From: Phascolarctos cinereus | Lineage: Eukaryota; Chordata; Mammalia; Diprotodontia; Phascolarctidae | DNA length: 64,000 bases | Assembly: GCF_002099425.1 (NCBI RefSeq) | Contig: NW_018343990.1 | Span: forward strand, 310,001-374,000 | Direction of reading: 5' to 3' | Shown here: positions 1 to 10,287 of the stretch, piece after piece | Numbering within the stretch: position 1 is the stretch's first letter | How the letters are laid out: the number at the start of each line of letters is the position of its first letter | The notes under the pieces: generated by a model | Database searches by the model: none | The model's input: the letters and a program-made list of their open reading frames with translations, nothing else | Told to the model about the DNA's origin: nothing | Translations under genes and position numbers: made by a program

Positions 1-55
1 ACAAGTCCTGCCTGGCACATAGTAGTTATTTAATAGATGTTTATTGGTTCAATGA
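1..55 (+). mobile_element. L2 LINE 3' terminus
   Basis: The stretch 'cctggcacatagtag' followed by 'taatagatgtttattg' is the characteristic 3' end of L2. The copy is cut by the window edge. Confidence 0.6.
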
Positions 56-107
56 TTCCCCTTGCTCCATCTTCTTTTCAATACAATGAAATTCTCACAA
101 CATCAGA

Positions 108-259
108 GTCAAGGCTGGATTTGAATCCTGGTTATCCCATTTACTACTGCTATGACCTTGAGCAAGTCACCCGATATCTCTAGACCTCCATTTCTTCATT
201 TGTAAATGGCGAAGTTCAGCTAGATGACATCCAAAATCCCTTTTGGCTGTGAGTCTAAG
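108..259 (+). mobile_element. MIR SINE
   Basis: The CORE-SINE order is visible: 'ggatttgaatcctgg', then a degraded 'gctatgaccttgagcaagtcac', 'ccatttcttcatttgtaaatg', and a tail resembling 'atccctttcggctctaagtc'. The tail is interrupted by the MITE at 261-396. Confidence 0.75.
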
Positions 260-404
260 ACAGAGGTGGGGAACCTGCGGCCTTAAGGCCTTCTAGATCC
301 TTAAGTGGAGCTTTTGAATTAAGAATCCAAATTTTACTGCTGTTAAGGATTTAGAGGGTCACATGTGGCCTTAAGGCCACAGGTTCCCCACTCCTAGTCC
401 AGGA
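253..404. mobile_element. hAT-type MITE with 8-bp target duplication
   Basis: A 136-bp body (261-396) is bounded by inverted ends: 'cagaggtggggaacctg' on the left and, on the right, the reverse complement of 'taggagtggggaacctg'. Sub-terminal 'cggccttaaggcc' and 'ggccttaaggccac' add symmetry. The flanking 8-mers gtctaaga (253-260) and gtccagga (397-404) agree at 6 of 8 bases, the duplication length expected for hAT. It has no coding capacity and lies in the tail of the MIR at 108-259. Confidence 0.75.
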
Positions 405-1610
405 GATTTCTCATCGACAAAAACAGGCAATCAGCCTTCTTACTGGAGTACAGTTTTATCACACAGGAAGCTCCCCTCCCGAGCTCCTCTGATATTTCAC
501 GCACCAATAAAGGAAAAACAAACAGCAAAGAGAACATAATGTACATTCCAAACACACCACCATCAAATTTCAAGAAGATGTTTACTTGATTTTGTGCCAT
601 CTCTACTTAAAGCTAATGAAATGGTTTGGGGAAACATTTATCACAAAGGCATATTAGAGGAATATATTCTCCCCACCCCCATCTGTTCAGCTAAGAAGGA
701 AAAAAAGAAAAAAGCAAGCCACATCAGGAATTCTCTATCACTGACTAGTTTATCTGAGAAAGAACTCCCAATTACCTTCCTTAAAAGTCATTACTGCCCT
801 GTTTTGTTATTCTTTATTTGTTTAGGGTTTTCTCTCCAGATCTCTTACTTCCACAACCAATGCTAAGGGGCTCCTCTGCAAAACCAGGAGAGGAACATGA
901 AGTGACAAGAAGGAAAGAAGCTATATTCTGAAGCTTTTATTTTGTTTCCAAAACATTATTCCCTGTAACTAGTGCTCAGAGCTCTGTCTGGATAAATTAT
1001 GTCGACGCAACAAATATTTATAAGGCTTCTGCCACATGCCAGAGGCTTTATTAGCTCAGGGAATATGGATCACTTTCACAACAATAATTTTTAAATATAC
1101 TAATATGATGGGATGGACTAGCCAATGGGAGGAGGGAAGTCTGTGAAGCATAAAGATAGCCCCTGCCTGGTTTTAGTCCTTCAAACATACCCAAATACCC
1201 CCTCCTCGCTTCTAATCCAACCACCCTGAAACTTTGGGGAGCCAGTGTTTCTAGCCTTGCTGATTAAGGGGTTGGTACAATGTGATGACAAAAGGCTTTT
1301 TTTTTAAACTAGAGTTAGTGTTGGAATCAACAACCCTTTGGGCTATCCCTAAAATCCTGAGGGGAATAGTAGTTACCCACCCTCTGGGAAACCTTAACCT
1401 GTATATATGAGTACCCAGTTTGGGGAGTGGCTCCTGAAGTAGTTACACTAATATTGAAAACTAACAGGGAGATCAGAAACATCATGGGAAAGGGGTGGGG
1501 AGGGGGGAACAAGGAGAGAGAGGAGAAAAGTGACAGACAGGGAGATCAGGAGATTACAACTTTCAGTAACAGTTACCCAGGTCTATAAATGCTTCCTTAA
1601 TGTCTATCGG
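405..1610. other. Unassigned spacer
   Basis: I recognise no gene or repeat family here. The frames are short (up to 90 aa) and low in complexity. The only marked local feature is a G-rich run around 1486-1510. Confidence 0.5.
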
Positions 1611-1614
1611 ATTG

Positions 1615-1680
1615 AGAATCATAAAATCTTAGACAAGAAAGTGTCTTACAGCACATCTAGTCCAATTTTCCATATGTAAG
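1615..1680 (-). mobile_element. MIR 3'-end fragment
   Basis: 'aatcataaaatcttaga', then 'cacatctagtccaa', is the antisense MIR 3' region. Only this end is present. Confidence 0.55.
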
Positions 1681-1711
1681 TATTCCATAAACAATATTCA
1701 ATTCCAATCCA

Positions 1712-1866
1712 TTCAGTCAATGTTAAAGACTCCTATATGCAAGACAATGTACTAGGTTCTAGGAACACAAAGATGAAGAATAATGATCTCTGCCCTAAAG
1801 AAGTTTACACTGACAGTGGGATTCCGTGTGTACATAAGCAACTATAGTTCAAGTTAGAAAATGGCA
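1712..1866 (-). mobile_element. L2 LINE 3' fragment
   Basis: Antisense L2 markers occur in order: 'gtactaggttctaggaacac', 'tgatctctgccctaaagaag' and 'cataagcaactat'. Confidence 0.7.
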
Positions 1867-2070
1867 AATGGTCAGCTAAGCCTTGCTTGAATAATTCTAG
1901 TGACAGGGAGCTCACCATTTCATGAATCATTTAATTGGCATATGTTTGTTAAGTGGCTACAATTTAGCAGGCACTGGGGATGATGACAAAAAGAAAAAAT
2001 CCCTGCTCTCAAGGACTTTGTATAAGGCAACTTGTTCCATCTAGAGGTAGCTCTTAGGGTTACGAAGCCA
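1867..2070 (-). mobile_element. CR1/L3 LINE 3' fragment split by an L2 piece
   Basis: 'tgacagggagctcacca' (about 1900) and 'caacttgttccatctagagg' (about 2030) correspond to consecutive antisense L3 segments. Between them (about 1925-2015) sits an L2-like antisense piece with 'gtttgttaagtggctac' and 'gcaggcactggggatgatga'. This suggests an L2 insertion into an older L3 copy. Confidence 0.5.
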
Positions 2071-2149
2071 CTTCTTTTGCTGAGCTTTCCTCCAGCTTCT
2101 ATCCATTTGTCCACCACCCTGATCCCCTAGATTCAACTTGAGAGTCCCG

Positions 2150-2368
2150 GAGTCATATTTGAGAGGTGGGAGGGACATGAGTAGCCTTGTAGTCCAGTCC
2201 ATAATCAAAGTAGAATCTCCAGTATTATAAAGCCTACAAATTAGTCATAAACCCTCTACTTGAAGACCTCCAGGAAAGGAATTCCACCACCTCCTGGCAC
2301 AGCCTCCTCTATTTTTTGTATGGCTTTAATTGTTAGCAAGTTTGCCCTGATCACATCAGTGCTTTAGA
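2150..2368 (-). mobile_element. CR1/L3 LINE 3' end
   Basis: The copy shows the antisense L3 order: 'tgtagtccagtccata', 'ctacttgaagacctccagg', 'aattccaccacctcctgg', then 'tttaattgttagcaagtttg'. It covers the 3' end only. Confidence 0.75.
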
Positions 2369-2384
2369 TGTCTCATAGCAATCT

Positions 2385-3110
2385 AAAAATGTATTGGAAG
2401 GATGAATGGAGTATGAGAAGACTATTGGGAGTCTGCTGCAGGAAGGGATTGTAGTCTAGCTGGGCGGTAACTGCAGTAGGGTAGTGCCATTGGGAATAGA
2501 TGAAGAGGGGGTAGATAGCAGATACATTGCAAAAGTTTATTTGATAGGAAATGGTAACTAATTGGGTATGACAGATGAGGCATGAAGAAGAATTAAAATT
2601 AACATGGTGCTTTCAGACTTGGAAAACTAAATGAATAATAATACTATGGAAACAAATAGGGTAGCCACAATGAGTGGTTTTAGAGAATAAGAATATACAC
2701 ATCATTTCTGGACAGGTTGAGCTGCAGATATTGATGGAAAATCTAGGTGCAAATAATAATCATTCAGGGTTAAACATATCAATTTGAAAGTCATCTGTAT
2801 AGAAGGAATAGTTGAAGCCATGAGATTATGCTGTCTCAATAACAAAGGAGACTTTGGCCAGTAAAAAGAGATGTTAAACAATGGCGGTGAGAGAGGTCGA
2901 GGAGGGTGTAAATTTTGAAAAGCTCATGAATCTGGTGATTAGAAGATTATAGGCGGCCCTTGGAAATCTAGTCTGTGCAGGATAGAGGATATGGAATCCA
3001 GATTCCAAAAGGATGAGAATAGATTAGGAAACATTGAGTGCAGAAAATTTTTCAAGAAGCTTTTTCACAAAGGCACATTAGTTGGGTAGGTAGAGAGGGG
3101 TCAGGAGAAA
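2385..3110 (-). mobile_element. L2 LINE, internal 3' portion
   Basis: The antisense L2 pattern is recognisable from 'gtagtgccattgggaatag' through 'tttctggacaggttgagctg' and 'aaagtcatctgtatagaagg'. The copy is heavily diverged with no coding frame left. It may belong with the L2 piece at 3540-3700, separated by the AT microsatellite at 3339-3470. Confidence 0.6.
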
Positions 3111-3338
3111 AACTTATTTTTAAGCATTAGAGAAATCTTGGTTAATTTGTAGGCAGATAAAAGATAAAGTTAGTACATAATCACCGCAAAAATAAACAAA
3201 ACACCAACTAACAGGAAGATATTAAACACCAATTATCAACCTGGCACTGTTCTAGGAAAGAGAAAAAAATACCAATTTAATCTGAGACAGGATATCTGTT
3301 TTCTGTGTTTCTGACAGCAAAAGCTAATTTAACAACAG

Positions 3339-3350
3339 CTCTCTCTCTCT

Positions 3351-3391
<41 letters not shown>

Positions 3392-3470
3392 TATATATAC
3401 GCATAGATAGATAGATATAGATATACATATATACATATATGTATATATACATACACATATATATACTATA
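3339..3470. repeat. (CT)n / (AT)n / (TAGA)n compound microsatellite
   Basis: A short CT run is followed by an AT run (about 3353-3388), then imperfect TAGA and TATACA units. Confidence 0.9.
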
Positions 3471-3539
3471 AAGTACTACATTTGTGTTAGAAACAACAAA
3501 TGAAATAAGAATTAAGAGAAGCATTCATGTGGGCTGGAA

Positions 3540-3706
3540 TCATTGGAAAGGGCTTCAGAAAGGAGGAAAGATCTGGGACAGATTTTGAAGGATAAGTAAG
3601 GTATGGACTGGCAAAGATGAATGGTTAGAGCATTCCAAATGAAAGATATGGCACAAGGAAAGGCAGGACTGACAATGGTGTATTAGGGGCATGATAGAGG
3701 ATCCAT
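3540..3706 (-). mobile_element. L2 LINE fragment
   Basis: Antisense L2 landmarks are 'ggaaagggcttcagaaagg', 'tttgaaggataagtaagg', 'gagcattccaaatg' and 'atggcacaaggaaaggc'. Confidence 0.65.
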
Positions 3707-3726
3707 GTGTTTGTCCTTCATTCTCA

Positions 3727-4657
3727 AAGAGGACCATGACAAGATGGTGGAGTGAAAGCAGTGACTTGCTTGAGCTCTCCCCCAAACCCTTCCAAATACT
3801 CATAAAAAATGGCTCTAAACAAATTCTGAAGCAGCAGAACCCACAAAAAGATAAAGTGAAACAAATTTCCAGCCCAAGACAACCTGGATGATTGATCAGA
3901 AAGGTGTATTGCACCAGGCTGGGAACGCAGCGCAGCGTGGGCATGCAGGCCGCAGCAAACCTGGAGCAGGCCTTAGAGGACTGAATCACGAGCAGCTGTG
4001 GCAGTTTCTAGACTCCTCAATCCACGAATGCCAAAGACAATTTAGGAGGTCAGTGGTAAAAGTCTGTTTCTGCGGGGCTCAGAGAGGAAGGCAGGGTTTC
4101 AGCTCCATTCCCCAAGACCGTGGCCCTTGGGGGGGGGGGGTGACAGCTGCTTCCTGCCCACAGACTGAGGGGGAATCCAGTGGCTGATCAGTGAGGGATT
4201 GCAGGGATCTCTGACAGTGCTGAGGCAGGAATCTCTTGCTTTGCCCGTGTTTGGATCTGGGTCACAGTTCTGGGCGGCGGTGCTGGGGTGAGGAGGAGCG
4301 CTGGCATGGAGGAGCTCATAGTGGCTGTAGAAAGGAGCCCCTCCTCACAGTTACAGGACAGAAAGGAGTACTTGTGGTCACAGGCCAGGAAAGGAGCAAA
4401 CACTTACCATACCACCTTGGAAGAACTGAAAATTTACAGATCCCTACAAGTATCTCTGAAAACAGCTATACAAACCCCTAAAGCTTGGGACGGTACACTC
4501 TCCACATTGGAAGCAGACTCTTACCTTAACAAAGAGTTTAAAACTCAAGTAATTGTCCGGGATCATGAGCAAGCACAGCAAAAAGAGTCAGACTATATTA
4601 TCTTACTTTGGTGAAAAGGAAGATCAAAATATACAACCAGAAGAAGAGGACCATGAC
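3727..4657 (+). mobile_element. L1 5'-UTR-only insertion with 14-bp target duplications
   Basis: The body is 3741-4643 (903 bp). It begins at a canonical L1 5' end ('aagatggtggagtgaaag') and holds 5' UTR that aligns with the 5' UTR of the half-L1 at 44935-48345; shared blocks include 'cagcagaacccacaaa' and 'ccagcccaagacaac'. It closes just inside ORF1. The 14-mer aagaggaccatgac flanks it perfectly (3727-3740 and 4644-4657). There is no poly-A at the 3' end, and all the rest of L1 is missing. This is the reverse of normal 5' truncation: 5'-complete and 3'-truncated. Confidence 0.85.
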
Positions 4658-4678
4658 ACCAGGGAGATGATAACATGA
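4565..4678 (+). pseudogene. Start of L1 ORF1 running into the target repeat
   Basis: An ATG at the expected L1 ORF1 position opens a 37-codon frame beginning MSKHSKKSQTILSYFGEKE. About 26 codons are L1. The frame then reads through the 3' junction into repeat A and stops at TGA (4676-4678). Its start matches the degraded ORF1 start in the half-L1 (MSKRKKK-like). It lacks every functional ORF1p domain, and no evidence suggests it is translated. Confidence 0.6.
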
Positions 4679-4969
4679 CTTGCAATTGACTTTGAATGAA
4701 GGAGGGCTGTGTAGGTCACCAGCCTTACTTTTTCCTCCAGAGCCATCCAGGTCCAATGGCCAGATATTCATCAAGATGACTGCAGATGGCCCAGGATGCA
4801 ATGGAATACCTGACCCTTTTGAGCTAAGGTCTTTTCAGGTTCTCACTTTGAGGGAGGTAATGCCCATTCAGTGAATAAGCCTCTGGGATCCACTTACATC
4901 AAACAGCAATGGCATGAGCAATATGATGGGCAGACTTTTCCTCAGGCGATACAATCATGGAAATATAGG

Positions 4970-5062
4970 TCTTGGAAAGATTTCAGAGGCCATCTTTTCC
5001 AACCCTCACCCAAATTATGAGTCCTATCTACAAGTGGTCATCTAGGTTCTTCCTGAAAACAA
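4970..5062 (-). mobile_element. CR1/L3 LINE 3' terminus
   Basis: 'tttcagaggccatcttttcc', then 'ctacaagtggtcatctagg', is antisense L3 3' end. A separate MIR follows immediately. Confidence 0.55.
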
Positions 5063-5082
5063 TAATGGTACAATTAGTAGAT

Positions 5083-5274
5083 GGAGATCAAAAGGAACTC
5101 TAGAGCCTACCAAACCCAACCCCCTCATCTTACAGATAAAACATGGCAGTGAAGTGCTGTGCTCAGTGTCACACAGCTAAAAAGTGTCAGAGAGAAGATT
5201 TGAATCCAGGTTTTCCTGATTCTAAAACTAATATTCTATCCACTACAATAACACCACACTATCCCTGTCTTCTA
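5083..5274 (-). mobile_element. MIR SINE
   Basis: The antisense CORE is clear: 'ccccctcatcttacagata', 'gtgtcacacagctaaaaagt', 'gatttgaatccagg' and 'ttctatccactaca'. Confidence 0.85.
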
Positions 5275-7160
5275 TCTCAAATGTTGGGGATGTGCTTAAA
5301 AATTGCCAAGAGTCTATGCAACTCATTGCCTTGTGCAAGTTGAAAGGATGCTTTCTCTGCCAAATCCCCAAGAGTTCCAAATTCCTGGGGCCCCAGGAAG
5401 CAAACAAGCATGTGAAATAACACATGGGTGCCATTGAAACGTCCAGTAACTCCCTTTGTTCTAGCTATAAACCAACTCTAGATGTTGTGTGAGCTTGCTG
5501 GAACAAAGGGAATGAGATGAACTTTGAAGAGAGTTCTTGGTTCTAGCATCTCTTTGCCAACCAATATATTCTTTGTCTTATTAATCAGCAGTTATCTCAC
5601 CAAAATAGTTAGCCTTGACAGTTGAATTACTTTCCCATGCCAGGAGTGAAAATTAATCTATAAATAAGTAAAGAGGCAATATTTCTGATGAGACTGGAAT
5701 CAGAACTGCCTGATGTTCTGCAGGCCAGGATCCTGCTGGTTGCATTTAGGATGGCTTCCTGGGTGGCACTTGAGATCTCCATCTCATTTTCAAGATGTAA
5801 GCTAGGAGGCCAGTGAAATTCTCGGGACAGGAAGCAAGTAAAAATCCTAGTGCCCCTAAGATTACTCTGCCTGAGTTTGAAAACTGGCTATAAAAAGTTA
5901 CTGAAGTGCGTAAAAAAAAACATGGAGTCTGCACAAGATGTAGGGAAGAGCAGGATGAAGAGGAGAGAAAGATTTTCCTTAAAATACCTTCACAAATGGT
6001 ATTCCTATAAAACTGCTCGAACCTTTTTCTAACCTGCAGTGCTCCAAGTGCGAAAGGGCTCTAGCTTACCTTGGTTCTAAACTTTGAAGACTGCCTCACC
6101 TAAGAATTCAGTCACGCAAATGCCATCTCTGCTTTATTAATGTTCTGATTGTATGCTCTGCCAGTACAGCATCACTTCACAAATTAAGCCCATCTGCTCT
6201 TTTTGTGTTTTCCAACTTTGTTTATCATTAGACTGAAACCAACTTTCCATGATCAGTGTAATTACTATTCTGCCAAACACAAGTTTTGGATAGGACATAC
6301 ACCATGGGGAAACATTTGACTTAATGAGTTTTTCTGAGGCAACACAGAACAATTTAATAAACTACTGGGTTGTCCCTGACTCAACTTTGTTATCTATTTT
6401 TGCCAAGAAGTAGGCCAAGAAAAGGGAAAAAAAATAGTATAGTCAAATAACTTCACCCCACCTACAAAGAAAAGCTTGATGATAAAGCAAAGGGATTTTG
6501 TTTTCTACTATACATGTAGTAAGGATCTTATCTTGCTATAATTACTATAACAAACAAATTTAAGGCAAATACAATACAAAAAAAAAGATCATTCTTCACC
6601 CAAGAGATTCTAACCAAAGAGCAAAAGTTAAAATTTCAGCTGAGGCACCCCACATCTACCTGCAATGATTTCAAAGACAGAACTTCACTATCTTCCCCCT
6701 CTGTATTCCTAACATACATGGACCCCAAAACCAGATATGCATTGTCCAATGGCAAGTCCAGCAACATTTGGGAAGAACTAGCACCAGAAGCTTGGCCCCC
6801 AGGTGATAATTTTTTCTTTTCAGGCACAGAAGCTACAGAAGGCCATTCACTAAGATGTCAGAGAAATTGCAATCTTCATTGGTAAAAGAGATCCTCATAC
6901 CTATGAAATTATGGAACTTTGCAGTAGCAAAGTCCCCTTCAATCCTCCCCAGCCCAATTGTTCGCTTTTCTCTCCAATGACATCACCCAAGATTTCAGAC
7001 ATGAATGGAAGGTGGGACAAATCCTCAGAATGTCACTAAAGTCTCCATGTGTGAAAGTATTTGCCTTTTTGCTACAAAAACAGCAAGACTGATCAAAAAA
7101 TCAGAGAATCCTCTCCACAGTCACACCAGGTAGGAGATTTTCACCAGAAGTATATTACTA
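5275..7160. other. Unassigned spacer, 1.9 kb
   Basis: Nothing recognisable as a gene or repeat family. Frames reach only 71 aa. One modest inverted repeat ('ccctttgttc' near 5453, 'gaacaaaggg' near 5502) could form a stem with a loop of roughly 40 bases. This is among the least repeat-marked stretches and so a place to look for conserved non-coding sequence. Confidence 0.5.
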
Positions 7161-7164
7161 GATA

Positions 7165-7600
7165 CAATTCAATTAAATGAAAAGTAGCCAAGTGTCTACT
7201 AATGCCACTGTATTAAATGTTAGGGATACAAAGGGAAAAGATTTCAGCAGGTGGAGATGAGTAAGTTATATGATCTAGGCACTGGAGATAATATACATAA
7301 AGGCACATCTGGGAAAAGAAGGTGGAGGTGAGGTAACTGTTGACAGTCTGGTTTACCTAAAATACAGAATAAATAAAGGGAGTAGGGAAGTAAATATGGG
7401 AAGGTAGAAGAGACCTACATTGTGGAGAGTCTTAAAAGGCAGAATAAAGAGTTGGTATTTTGTTCTAAAGACAATAGTGAGCCATCAACGGTATTTAAGG
7501 AAGGGTATGATTTGGTCAGACCTATGCATTGGGTCAAAGAAGCCCTATGATAGAATAATCTACAGCTAGGTCCCAACCAGTGCAAATAATAAATCTCCTG
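7165..7600 (-). mobile_element. L2 LINE fragment
   Basis: Antisense L2 markers include 'ttagggatacaaaggg', 'gtggagagtcttaaaaggc', 'agtgagccatcaacgg' and 'atgatttggtcagacct'. Confidence 0.75.
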
Positions 7601-7934
7601 ATGTGTTTGCATTAAATCAAATTTGCACTGTATGTTTCCATTAACCTCAAAGCAATTACCACATTTTACACAAATTCGGCTTTGAATACCACAAGTTTGA
7701 ATCAGGACCTGGCTGTTTCTGGATCCCTGAAATCTCCAGCCTGAAAAGTTCCTTACAATTCATGCAGTATCATTTTCCTATAAGCACAGTTCTTTAGGCA
7801 ATAGGGCTACTTGGCTAACTTAATGGCCTTCTATAGCACAATGAAAGACCCAATTCCTCAACCCATTCTAATTTTTAACATTCCAGCATTGCCTCTTCTT
7901 ACCTTTAACAACCAATTATCAAAAGTTTCTCTTA

Positions 7935-8064
7935 CTGTGATGACAGCAGTTCAGTAAGTTGCCCAAAGCTACCCTGGATAAACATAGAAAAGCCATGTTT
8001 TGAATCCAACCTTTCTGATTCTAAAGCCAGGATTCCTTCCACTGTGCTGTGCTGCCTCCTTTCA
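7935..8064 (-). mobile_element. MIR SINE
   Basis: 'ttttgaatccaacctttctg', 'attccttccactgtgctg' and 'gctgcctcc' mark the antisense MIR head. Confidence 0.65.
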
Positions 8065-8344
8065 GATGATTTCATTTGCAACACATTAAATTAAAAATGA
8101 TGGCAGGAGACCCAAGAGTCATGAAGAGTCCAAGAAAAAGTTTGTGATGTGAGTCTTTGTTCAAAGAAGGGTGTAGGGCTGGGCCAAAAAGATTTGAAAG
8201 TTGGAATGGACATAATTGGTCTTGGGAAGGGAAAAGGGAGAAAGAAGAAGGGGAAGAGAATGCTAAGCACCAAGCTCTGGGGATAGAGTTCTAAGAAGAA
8301 TAGAGCAGACAACTCAGCAAAGTTAAAGAGGAATGTAGATACAG

Positions 8345-9425
8345 AAATAATCCTACCCTAAAGCCTTTAACCACGTGGATCACAACAAAACATGGCAAGT
8401 CTTCAAAGAGATGGGAGTACCAGATCATCTTATTTGTCTCCTGAGGAACTTGTATGTGGGCCAAGAAACAACAGTTACATCTGAACACTGAACAAGTGTT
8501 TAAGATTGGAAAAGGAGTACAACAAGGCTATATATTCTCACCTTACCTATTTAACTTACATGAGAGCACATCATGCAAAATGCCAGGCTAGACGAATCAA
8601 AAGCCTGAATTAAGGTTGCCGAGAGAAATATTAACGACCTCAGATATGCAGATGATACCACTCTGATGGCAGAAAGTGAAGAAGAATTAAGAAGCTTCTT
8701 GATGAGTGTGAAAGGAGAGTGTAAAAGCTTACTTAAAGCTTAACATAAAAAAGCTAAGATCTTGGCAACTGGTCTCATCACTTCCTGGCAACTAGAGGGA
8801 GAAGAAATGGAAGCAGTGTCAGATGATATATTCTTGGGCTCTAAGATCATTGCAGACAGTGCCTACAGCCATGAAATTAAAAGACACTTGCTCCTTGGAA
8901 GGAAAGCTATGGTAAATCTGGACAGCATAATAAAAATGAGACACATCATCTTGCCTACAAAGGTCCACATAGTCAAAGCTATGGTTTTTCCAGTAGCAAT
9001 GTATGGCTGTGAAAGTTGGACTATAAGGAAAGCTGAGTGCCACAGAATCAGTGCTTTTGAATTGTGTTGACAAGGACTTTTGAGAGTCTCTTGGACAGCA
9101 AGGAGATCAAGTAAGTCAAGACTTAAAGAAATTAATTCAGGCTATTTACTGGAAGGTCAAACACTGAAGCTGAAGTTTAAATACTTTGGCCACATAATGA
9201 GAACACAGGACTTATTGGAAAAGACCCTGGTGCTGGGAAAGATTGAGGGAAAAAGAAAGAGAGGGAAGAGGATGAGATGGATGGGTAGATAGAATAGATG
9301 AAAGTAACCAACATGAACCTGGACAAACTTTGAGAGATAGTGGAGGATAGAAAGGACTGGAGTGCTATGGTCCATGGTCATGAAGAGTCAGGCACAATCG
9401 AATGACTGAACTGCAACAAAATATG
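8345..9425 (+). mobile_element. BovB/RTE LINE, reverse transcriptase to 3' end
   Basis: Translation gives a BovB-like polymerase. KAFNHVDHNK is at 8360-8389, followed by GVPDHLICLLRNLYVG. The catalytic YADD is at 8645-8656 and is followed by TTLMAESEEELRS. EIKRHLLLGRKAMVNLDS and MVFPVAMYGCESWT lie in 8762-9070, and LKLKFKYFGHIMRTQ lies in 9080-9292. Most blocks are in one frame. That frame is interrupted by a TGA at 9068-9070, where the family normally has Trp-Cys-Trp, and the segment near 8508 is shifted relative to its neighbours. The element is 5'-truncated (no endonuclease) and inactive. The 3' tail (about 9375-9418) matches the tail of the marsupial SINEs in this window. Confidence 0.92.
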
Positions 9426-9429
9426 TAAT

Positions 9430-10205
9430 AAAGAGTTCATTGGTTACCTTCCAGAAAACTTTCAGTGGAAACAGGGAATTAATGAGGAAGTGAGTGATGA
9501 GGAAACAGAGGTAGGAAGCGCAGTTATTTTCAAGAAGTTTAACAAAGAAAGGAAGGGGGGGAAGGAAGAAGAAGTAAGTGAAGGGAAACTCAGAGTCAAT
9601 ACTTATTTCATGAAGATGTTGCATCAAATAGCATTTACTAAGTACCTAATACATGCCAACCAGGCACTCTGCTAAGCATGTAGGATACAAAGAGCAAAAT
9701 AATAATAATAATACATAGCAGTACACATTCTCAAGGAGATCACAGTATGATGGGGCAGACTATATGCAAACAGCTAAGTACAGACAAGATATAGACATAG
9801 TCTGGGCATAGTCTCAGAAGGAAGTCACTAAGATTAAGGAGACCTAAAAAAGACCTTTTCCTGAAGGTGGGACTTCAGTTAAGACTTTAAACAAATCAGG
9901 GGAGCTAAGAGGTGGAGAACAGGAGGGAGAGATTTCTTGACATGGAGGACAGCCAGTGAAAATGTACATTCAGGAAACAAAGTCTCTTGTTTAAGGACAG
10001 CAAAGAAGCCAATGTCCTGGAATCAAAGAGGACACAGAGGGTAACAAGGTATAAGAAGACTGGAAAGGTAGGAGGGGCTGGGATAAGAAAGGGTTTACAA
10101 GCCAAATAGAGGACTTTATGTTTGCTCCTAGAGGTAGTGTGGAACCACTAGATCTTGATGCAAGTATATTTGAAAAGCAGAAAAGCCAATAGAGCAGTAG
10201 GAGCT
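9430..10205 (-). mobile_element. L2 LINE, long 3' portion
   Basis: One of the clearest L2 copies. In antisense order it shows 'gcatttactaagtacctaat', 'aggcactctgctaagcatg', 'ttctcaaggagatcaca', 'gaggacagccagtgaaaatg', 'agaagactggaaaggtagg' and 'ggactttatgtttgctcc'. It abuts the BovB 3' end. Confidence 0.85.
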
Positions 10206-10287
10206 AAAGATGAATCAATGATGTAAGTTGCAATGCAAGTCATCTCCTCCATATCAAGGCTTGACCTAAGTCTAGTTGACAATGGAA

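Larger units (their letters stand above)
3709..4877 (-). mobile_element. Unnamed dispersed repeat 'A', split by an L1 insertion
   Basis: The left arm (3709-3740, 'tccttcattctcaaagagga') and right arm (4644-4877, with 'accagggagatgat', 'cctccagagccatccagg' and 'tgcccattcagtgaataa') are contiguous in the second copy at 41309-41393. That second copy starts with a TTG-rich run, so the family probably reads on the minus strand and ends in a CAA-rich, RTE-like tail. I recognise it as a common marsupial repeat but cannot name it. Confidence 0.6.

Noticed and set aside
3555-3989. 144-codon minus-strand frame
   Set aside because: It crosses an L2 piece, repeat A and the L1 5' UTR, which are independent insertions. 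The frame is accidental.
3888-4614. Three overlapping plus-strand frames of 81-108 codons
   Set aside because: They lie in GC-richer L1 5' UTR, where stops are rare. The real L1 ORF1 start is in another frame at 4565.
5453-5512. Inverted repeat 'ccctttgttc' / 'gaacaaaggg' as a transposon terminus
   Set aside because: There is no target duplication outside the arms and no family resemblance. It may be chance.
8762-9292. Two polymerase-like frames as a functional host gene
   Set aside because: They are the C-terminal part of a BovB polymerase with an in-frame stop between them and no upstream endonuclease.
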